This document shows, piece by piece, positions 59,116 to 64,000 of a stretch of DNA of 64,000 nt. A program made the translations under genes and the position numbers. The notes under the pieces were generated by a model that was not told where the DNA came from, ran no database searches, and saw nothing but the letters and a program-made list of their open reading frames with translations. The stretch's first letter is position 1, and each line of letters begins with the position of its first letter. The stretch spans positions 75,696-139,695 of the forward strand of contig CAUAFT010000008.1 in NCBI GenBank assembly GCA_958428365.1. Reading direction: 5' to 3'. The DNA is from an uncultured Lachnospiraceae bacterium (GTDB lineage Bacteria; Bacillota; Clostridia; Lachnospirales; Lachnospiraceae).

Positions 59116-60549
59116 CTACCCTTCTATATCATTCAATGGCAGCACCATGGTAACGCAGAATCCTCCGTGATTCGACGCGTAGATCCTGCCCCCGTGCTGT
59201 TCAATAATGCGCTTGGAAATATAAAGCCCCAGCCCGTCTCCGTCTATCCTGCTGTTTCTGGTCTCATCCCCCCGGTAAAACTGTTCAAAGAGATGGGGCA
59301 GTTTTTCCTCCGGAACCCCCTCTCCGTCATCCGCGATCTTGAAGATGACATTTTTTCCCTTTAAGAGCAGATGGATCCGTATCAGGACCCGTTCCCGACA
59401 GCGATATTTTAAACTGTTCTCAATAATATTGTAGATTACGCGGTGCATCTGATCGTGATCGATACAGACCGGGATCTGCTGCTCCGGGACGGAATAAAGA
59501 ATGTCCGCATTTTTCTCCCGAAGATCCTCTTCATTTTCCTCTATCATTTCCCGGATGAACTCTCCCAGATCGGTGTCCACCGGATACATGGGCATGTCTC
59601 CGGTCTCCAATTTTGCAAAATAGGACAATTTTTGGAGCAGGACCTCCATTGCGCAGGCTTTCTGGTAAGCGATATCCAGATACTGCTCCTGTTTCCGGGG
59701 CGTATTGGCGACCCCGTCCTTGACCCCCTTAATGTAACCCTTAATGGAGGTCAGAGGCGTTTTCAGATCATGGGAAATTCCGGAGATCATCTCTGTCCTC
59801 GCCTGCTCGTAGGCATCCGCGCGCTCGATTCCTGCCTTCAGACTCTCCTGCATGGAGTTAAAGGTATGGCAGAGCTTCTCAAACTCCTCATCCCCCTCAT
59901 ATTCCACCTTCTCCTCAAAATTCCCGTCCTCAATGCGGTTCGCCGCATCAATGAGCTTTTCAATGGGCTCCATGAGCTGATCCTCCAGCTTTTTTCTAAA
60001 ATACTGGCTGATTCCCACGATCAGACCGATAGCAAGGATTCCGATGAGCATGAATACCGGGATCAGCCACCGCACCGCCTCCCGGTTAGAGAGAATCTGT
60101 CCCGTATCCCCGTTATCCCGCAGGGCAACGATCCGGTAGGTTCCATCCTCTCCCTCATAGTCCTTAAAGATCATGGTGGCGGATTCCCAGACAAAGACGT
60201 CCGCTTCCTCCTGATCCGTCGCATAATTTTCCAGATGTTCCATTTCCCTTATATGGCGTCTGGGAAAATCCGAGTATAAGATCTCGCCATCCTTTGCAAC
60301 ATAGACCTGATAGCCATAGGATCGGATCTCCTCTCTCAGATCCTCCATCTTTTCTTCCTCAAATGGATAACCGTTCAGCAGATTTGCGATCTCCACAGAT
60401 CCATCCTGTAACTTCACATAACTGATCAGCTCATCCAGATAAGTGGTCTCAAAAATCTCGATGACCAGGCTCCCCACAATGAGCAGCGCCAGCAGGGATG
60501 AGAGCAGGATCCTGGTATTCGTTTTGGAAAGTCTCTTTCTGATTGTCAT
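59116..60549 (-). CDS. Membrane sensor histidine kinase
   Basis: The 477-residue kinase has TM1 (about 12-32), an extracytoplasmic sensor of about 130 residues, TM2 (about 164-186) and HAMP. The phosphoacceptor helix is MISGISHDLKTPLTSIKGYI. The catalytic domain has VIYNIIENSLKY (N box), IADDGEGVPEEKL, LFEQFYRGDETRNS and GDGLGLYISKRIIEQHGG. The kinase precedes the regulator in this operon, the reverse of the first two-component pair in the window. Confidence 0.94.
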   Translation of the reverse strand: MTIRKRLSKTNTRILLSSLLALLIVGSLVIEIFETTYLDELISYVKLQDGSVEIANLLNGYPFEEEKMEDLREEIRSYGYQVYVAKDGEILYSDFPRRHIREMEHLENYATDQEEADVFVWESATMIFKDYEGEDGTYRIVALRDNGDTGQILSNREAVRWLIPVFMLIGILAIGLIVGISQYFRKKLEDQLMEPIEKLIDAANRIEDGNFEEKVEYEGDEEFEKLCHTFNSMQESLKAGIERADAYEQARTEMISGISHDLKTPLTSIKGYIKGVKDGVANTPRKQEQYLDIAYQKACAMEVLLQKLSYFAKLETGDMPMYPVDTDLGEFIREMIEENEEDLREKNADILYSVPEQQIPVCIDHDQMHRVIYNIIENSLKYRCRERVLIRIHLLLKGKNVIFKIADDGEGVPEEKLPHLFEQFYRGDETRNSRIDGDGLGLYISKRIIEQHGGRIYASNHGGFCVTMVLPLNDIEG

Positions 60550-60631
60550 GGTATCTCCCGTCTATCACTGTCTTTTGTAAATTCCAGTGTCTTTTATCAA
60601 TTTTTATATTCAGATCTATTTTACATGGAAA

Positions 60632-60672
60632 AACTAAACAGCCTGAGGAAAAATTATAAACATTTTCTAAAC
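60632..60672 (-). promoter_or_regulatory. Response-regulator operator array upstream of the kinase operon
   Basis: Minus strand GTTTAGAA (60665-60672), GTTTATAA (60654-60661) and GTTTAGTT (60632-60639) have intervals 11 and 22 bp, matching the yhgE array. A -10-like TAAAAT follows shortly after the proximal site. Autoregulation is inferred. Confidence 0.65.
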
Positions 60673-60724
60673 AAGCAGGATTTTTACAGCCCATATCCCA
60701 TGGATCCGTGTCAGCTCAAATGTT

Positions 60725-61234
60725 CTATGGCGAGATAAACAGACCGATTCCCGGCGGTCGGATCGTAAAAACAAGAAAACACAAAAAGAGCAGCACGAAG
60801 ATGGCGGCTCCAAGACTTCCATTGCCCCGCCCCTGCTCTTGTTCCAGGTTTCTCCAGGACGTCCATGTATAGAGCGCTGCGGCAAGATAGAAGATGAGAA
60901 TGTCCACCCAGGTAACATTTTTCCCTAAAATACCGGAATAGGTGTAAAAGAGAACGGGAATGGCGCCAAGCCCCAACAGGACAGCCTTCCCCTTTTCCGT
61001 CACCAGGGAGGGATATCTTCCCCCTATGGCAATCTCCTGTATCAGGGTAAAGAGAAGCGCCGGCATAAAAAGTAACTTCAAATGTTCCCACGTACTTTCA
61101 TTCACCGGCGCAAAGATGGCGGCAGCCGGGTTCTGCCCTGTCCATTCATAGACAAAATGCAAAAGCGTCCCGGCAATCGCTATGAAGAGAAATTCTGCTA
61201 TTTCCCATTTTTTTATTTCTGATAATTTTTGCAT
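60725..61234 (-). CDS. Small polytopic membrane protein (DUF6512-like)
   Basis: The 169-residue protein has about five TM helices (near 14-30, 48-68, 85-103, 108-126 and 142-160). The conserved-looking loop APVNESTWEHLKLLFMPAL lies after TM1, typical of small uncharacterised Firmicutes membrane proteins (DUF6512 from memory). It is 43 bp downstream of the P-type ATPase gene and leftward like it. Function is unknown. Confidence 0.75.
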   Translation of the reverse strand: MQKLSEIKKWEIAEFLFIAIAGTLLHFVYEWTGQNPAAAIFAPVNESTWEHLKLLFMPALLFTLIQEIAIGGRYPSLVTEKGKAVLLGLGAIPVLFYTYSGILGKNVTWVDILIFYLAAALYTWTSWRNLEQEQGRGNGSLGAAIFVLLFLCFLVFTIRPPGIGLFISP

Positions 61235-61277
61235 TACTAAGCCCTCCGGACTTCAGTATATGCGAAAAGGCTGTGCT

Positions 61278-63749
61278 TCATACCCGCTGCTTCTGACGCA
61301 GTATCCGAATGGAGTTCAGTATACAGAGGAACGCCACTCCCGTATCTGCGAACACGGCAAGCCACATGTTGGAATAGATTCCCGTGATACCCAAAACCAG
61401 CACCGCCATCTTCACCGCAATGGCAAAGATCACATTCTGTTTTGCAATGGCAGTGGTGCGATGCGCGATCCCGATGGCGGAAGGTATGGCGTCCATATTG
61501 GAATTCATAAATACCACGTCCGCCGCCTCGATGGCTGCATCTGCTCCGCTTCCCATGGCTGCTCCCACATCGGCGCCTGCAAGCACCGGAGCGTCGTTGA
61601 TGCCGTCTCCCACAAACATTACGCCGCCGTGGGCTTTACGGATCTTTTGCAGTTCACTGAGCTTCTCCTCCGGCAGAAGTCTGGCGTGGACTTCCTCGAC
61701 TCCTGCTGCTTTTGCAACCTCCATAGCGCTCTCTTCCTCATCTCCTGTCAGCATGACGGTTCTTAAGTTCTGCCGCTTCATGTGGGAGATGGCAGTTGGC
61801 GCTTCCTCCTTCATGGTGTCGGAAACCAACAGATAACCCGCATATACTCCATCCACCGCTAAAAGAACTTCGGAACCGACTCCATCCTTTTTATAATCGC
61901 TGATGTCAACCTGATATTCCTCCATCAACTTCACGTTTCCGCAGAGAAGGGTTTTTCCCTCCTGTACTGCCTTAATTCCTTTTCCTGAGATCTCTTCGAT
62001 CTCCTCCGGGGTTCTGATCTCCAGTGCCTGCTCTTTTGCACAGTCCAGGATGCTGACCGCAATCGGATGTGTGGACGCTGTCTCGCAGGCCGCCGCCAGA
62101 GCAAGCACTTCCTCCCTGGAACGTCCATTCTTGGGTTCTATTTTCTGGACTGCAAAATTACCCTTTGTGATGGTTCCGGTCTTATCCATCACCACCGCCT
62201 GGACTGATCTTAAGGTCTCCAGAGCAACACCTCCCTTAAACAGGATTCCCTGCCTGGAACCCGCCCCGATTCCGCAGAAGAACGCTAGCGGCACGCTTAA
62301 TACCACCGCGCAAGGGCAGCTCATAACCAGAAAACTTAAGGCTGTGTATACCCAGGGATAGAACTCCTGTCCCGTGATCAGCGGGATCCCCACAGCAGTA
62401 AACAGCGCAACGACGACTACGATCGGTGTGTAAACTCTCGCAAACCGGGTGATGAAATGGTCGATCTTCGGCTTGCTTGCCGCCGCATTTTCCACGGAAT
62501 TCAGGATACGGCTCACCATGGACTCTTCCAATGGTTTCTCTACCCGGATCTTCAACAATCCGTTGAGGTTCACACAGCCGGACACCGCCTTTGTCCCGAT
62601 TCCGGCTTTTACAGGCACCGGCTCTCCCGTCACCGCAGAGGTGTCGATACGGCTCTCTCCTTCTATGATCTCTCCATCCAGCGGAATCCGGTCTCCCGGT
62701 CTCACCAGAACGATATCGCCGATCACTGCCTCCTTGGCCGGAATCTGACGGACTTCGCCGCCTGTTTCCAGGTTCACGACCTCCGGTCTTAAGTCCACCG
62801 CTTCCATGATCTGGCTCCGGCTTTTTTCCACTGCTGCCTCTTCAAAATATTCTCCGATCCGGAAGAACAGCATGACTCCCACGGCTTCCGGGTATTCCTG
62901 AATGATGAAAGCCCCCAGCGTTGCGATACTCATAAGGAAGTTTTCATCAAAGATCTGACCCTTTAAGATATTCTTCCCCGCTGTCAGCAGGATCTCTCCT
63001 CCGAGAATCAGATAGGATACAAGAAATACTGCCAGATATGGCAGGCTGTAAGTCTCAGCCCCCGTGATCTTATGGAGGATCACCGCTCCTAAAAACAGGA
63101 TCCCGCCTGCCAGGATGGAATATAAGTCCTTTTTTCCTTCGGCGTGTCCCTGTTCTGTCTCTCTTTTTTCCTGCTTTTCGATAACTCTGACGCCGCTCTC
63201 AATGCCGTCGCAGATTTTTTCCACCTCCGGGATCAGTACGTCGGGATTTGCAGCGCTTAGACGAAGCTGCTTTGTCGCAAATGTAATGGTTGCGTTGGAT
63301 ACGCCATCCAGCTGGTTGATCTTAGCTTCCATTTTAGCGGCACAGTTGGCGCAGCCCAGATTCTCCAGCGTATACACCTTTGTCTTATGTCCCGATGGGA
63401 CAATTCTTTTCTCGTGGTGGTGTACCTCTTCGTGATGGTGTTCCTCGTGATGGTGTCCGCAGCCGCAGCTTTCTACATGCTCATGATGGTGATGTTCTCC
63501 CTCATGACAATGTTCTTCGTGATGGTGTTCGCAATCACAGCTTTCTCCATGTTCATGATGATGTTCTCCCTCATGACAATGTTCTTCGTGATGGTGTCCG
63601 CAACCGCAGCTTTCTCCATGCTCATGATGATGTTCTCCCTCATGATGATATTCTTCATGACGGTGCTCTTCATGATGATGTCCGCAACCACAGCTCTCTT
63701 CAGGTTCACAGCCGCACATTTCTTCCGGTTCTAATTTCTCTCTATTCAT
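61278..63749 (-). CDS. Heavy-metal-translocating P-type ATPase (Zn/Cd/Co type) with His-rich N-terminus
   Basis: The 823-residue exporter has residues about 15-120 as a metal-binding extension of repeated HGESCGCGHHHEEH-type units. One HMA domain with GCANCAAKM (about 127-200) and P1B TM helices follow. The actuator has AVTGEPVPV, the CPC motif is SCPCAVV, the phosphorylation site is DKTGTIT, the HP motif TASTHPIA, and FVGDGINDAPVLAGAD completes the hinge. CPC plus the His/Cys-rich N-terminus fits Zn(II)/Cd(II) rather than copper export. The upstream ArsR-like operator supports metal induction. Confidence 0.94.
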   Translation of the reverse strand: MNREKLEPEEMCGCEPEESCGCGHHHEEHRHEEYHHEGEHHHEHGESCGCGHHHEEHCHEGEHHHEHGESCDCEHHHEEHCHEGEHHHHEHVESCGCGHHHEEHHHEEVHHHEKRIVPSGHKTKVYTLENLGCANCAAKMEAKINQLDGVSNATITFATKQLRLSAANPDVLIPEVEKICDGIESGVRVIEKQEKRETEQGHAEGKKDLYSILAGGILFLGAVILHKITGAETYSLPYLAVFLVSYLILGGEILLTAGKNILKGQIFDENFLMSIATLGAFIIQEYPEAVGVMLFFRIGEYFEEAAVEKSRSQIMEAVDLRPEVVNLETGGEVRQIPAKEAVIGDIVLVRPGDRIPLDGEIIEGESRIDTSAVTGEPVPVKAGIGTKAVSGCVNLNGLLKIRVEKPLEESMVSRILNSVENAAASKPKIDHFITRFARVYTPIVVVVALFTAVGIPLITGQEFYPWVYTALSFLVMSCPCAVVLSVPLAFFCGIGAGSRQGILFKGGVALETLRSVQAVVMDKTGTITKGNFAVQKIEPKNGRSREEVLALAAACETASTHPIAVSILDCAKEQALEIRTPEEIEEISGKGIKAVQEGKTLLCGNVKLMEEYQVDISDYKKDGVGSEVLLAVDGVYAGYLLVSDTMKEEAPTAISHMKRQNLRTVMLTGDEEESAMEVAKAAGVEEVHARLLPEEKLSELQKIRKAHGGVMFVGDGINDAPVLAGADVGAAMGSGADAAIEAADVVFMNSNMDAIPSAIGIAHRTTAIAKQNVIFAIAVKMAVLVLGITGIYSNMWLAVFADTGVAFLCILNSIRILRQKQRV
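63410..63700 (-). repeat. Imperfect tandem repeats encoding the His/Cys-rich metal-binding region
   Basis: Four units of about 60-69 bp (cores catgttcatgatgatgttctccctcatg-like on the plus strand, quoted in part) encode alternating HHEEH, EGEHHHEHGESC and GCGHH blocks. Variation between units (SCGCGHH, SCDCEHH) shows divergence after duplication. Open frames on the opposite strand here are antisense artefacts. Confidence 0.8.
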
Positions 63750-63803
63750 ACAGTACCTCCTGTCATGAAATCTGATCTTATCTATTCACATTTACGTTTT
63801 ATC

Positions 63804-63862
63804 ATTTGAACATTTATTCATATGTTCATCTTTATAGTATGCTCTATTTCCACTTTTGTCAA
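63804..63862 (-). promoter_or_regulatory. Promoter and ArsR/SmtB-like operator of the metal ATPase
   Basis: Minus strand -35 TTGACA (63857-63862), 17-bp spacer, -10 TACTAT (63834-63839). Immediately downstream lies the dyad TGAACATAT-6-ATGTTCA (about 63806-63828), close to the ATATGAAC-type 12-2-12 operators of metal-sensing ArsR/SmtB repressors. No arsR gene is in the window. Confidence 0.65.
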
Positions 63863-63883
63863 GAGAAAAATATCTGGAATAAA

Positions 63884-63940
63884 AAAAACGTGCTCCGCAC
63901 ACTGCCGCAAATACACATTCCCATCAAGCAGAGCGTTTTT
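63884..63940 (-). terminator. Terminator for a gene beyond the right edge
   Basis: On the minus strand AACG-CTCTGC pairs with GCGGAG-CACGTT (one wobble, a 2-base bulge) across a loop of about 28 bases, followed by eight T. It would end a leftward transcript entering from outside the window. Confidence 0.55.
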
Positions 63941-63946
63941 CTATAA

Positions 63947-64000
63947 ATCGAGTAGGAGGGAAGTTTAAATAAACTTCCCGACCTCTCACACCACCGTACG
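63947..64000 (-). mobile_element. Probable 3' end of a group II intron (domains V-VI), truncated by window edge
   Basis: The minus strand begins CGTACGGTGGTGTGAGAGG, continues into a hairpin (GGGAAGTTTA/TAAACTTCCC) and ends CTCCTACTCGAT. This resembles the terminal part of clostridial group II introns: the 3' strand of domain V, then domain VI, ending in AT. The intron body and any reverse transcriptase would lie to the right. Recognition is from memory of the motif. Confidence 0.5.

Noticed and set aside
63380..63775. Rightward open frames over the His-rich repeat region
   Set aside because: They are antisense to the real P-type ATPase N-terminus; repeat composition keeps all frames open.

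Overview
The window looks like a chromosomal segment of a low-to-moderate GC Firmicute, most likely a gut Lachnospiraceae (Clostridia). The evidence is the classic Firmicutes S10-spc-alpha order with adk-map-KOW-infA-rpmJ embedded, an L17 with a large internal insertion, zinc-type S14 and L36, methylglyoxal synthase, YhgE/Pip and DUF4860-type genes. I could run no database search, so family names rest on motifs read by eye. No rRNA, tRNA or CRISPR array was seen.

Layout. (1) 1-6170: an AT-rich accessory stretch. It has a LysR regulator cut by the window edge, three gene remnants, a chloramphenicol acetyltransferase-like gene with a stop at codon 2, a SAM methyltransferase, a FadR-type GntR regulator, and a one-polypeptide restriction-modification enzyme (nuclease-methylase-specificity fusion). 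(2) 6148-13440: housekeeping genes rlmD and yhaM (leftward) and mutS2 followed by a two-component system (rightward). (3) 13511-15343: an orphan LytTR response regulator and a downstream promoter with a textbook pair of LytTR direct repeats, driving tiny ORFs and a membrane-anchored protein. (4) 15344-32110: one long leftward ribosomal super-operon (rpsJ to rplQ) with structured leaders and an internal promoter before rpmJ. (5) 32155-37632: a BspA-type LRR surface protein, an alpha/beta hydrolase, tandem MarR regulators and an RNA-methyltransferase-like gene.

(6) 37664-45978: a sortase-assembled pilus operon with the same order as the streptococcal FCT islands: adhesin, SipA-like signal-peptidase homologue, FctA-like pilin, class B sortase, FctB-like protein. 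The SipA homologue has lost both catalytic dyad residues. (7) 46242-51123, divergent from the pilus: a compact type IV-filament-like cluster with a transglutaminase lipoprotein, GspF/PilC-like platform, four small single-TM proteins and a PilT-type ATPase. It has no PilB, no prepilin peptidase and no canonical prepilin signal. This is the best candidate for an under-described system. (8) 51154-55744: mgsA and the ribDE(BA)H operon under an FMN riboswitch. (9) 55780-60672: yhgE/pip and a two-component system whose promoters share an array of GTTTAGAA repeats with identical 11/22-bp geometry, implying direct control by the response regulator. (10) 60725-64000: a small membrane protein, a Zn/Cd-type P1B ATPase with a His-rich N-terminus and an ArsR-like operator, and what looks like the 3' end of a group II intron at the window edge.

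Functional picture: a core translation and riboflavin backbone interrupted by cell-surface modules (LRR protein, covalent pilus, type IV-like machine) and envelope-sensing regulators. The left end carries decaying defence and resistance genes typical of an accessory region.
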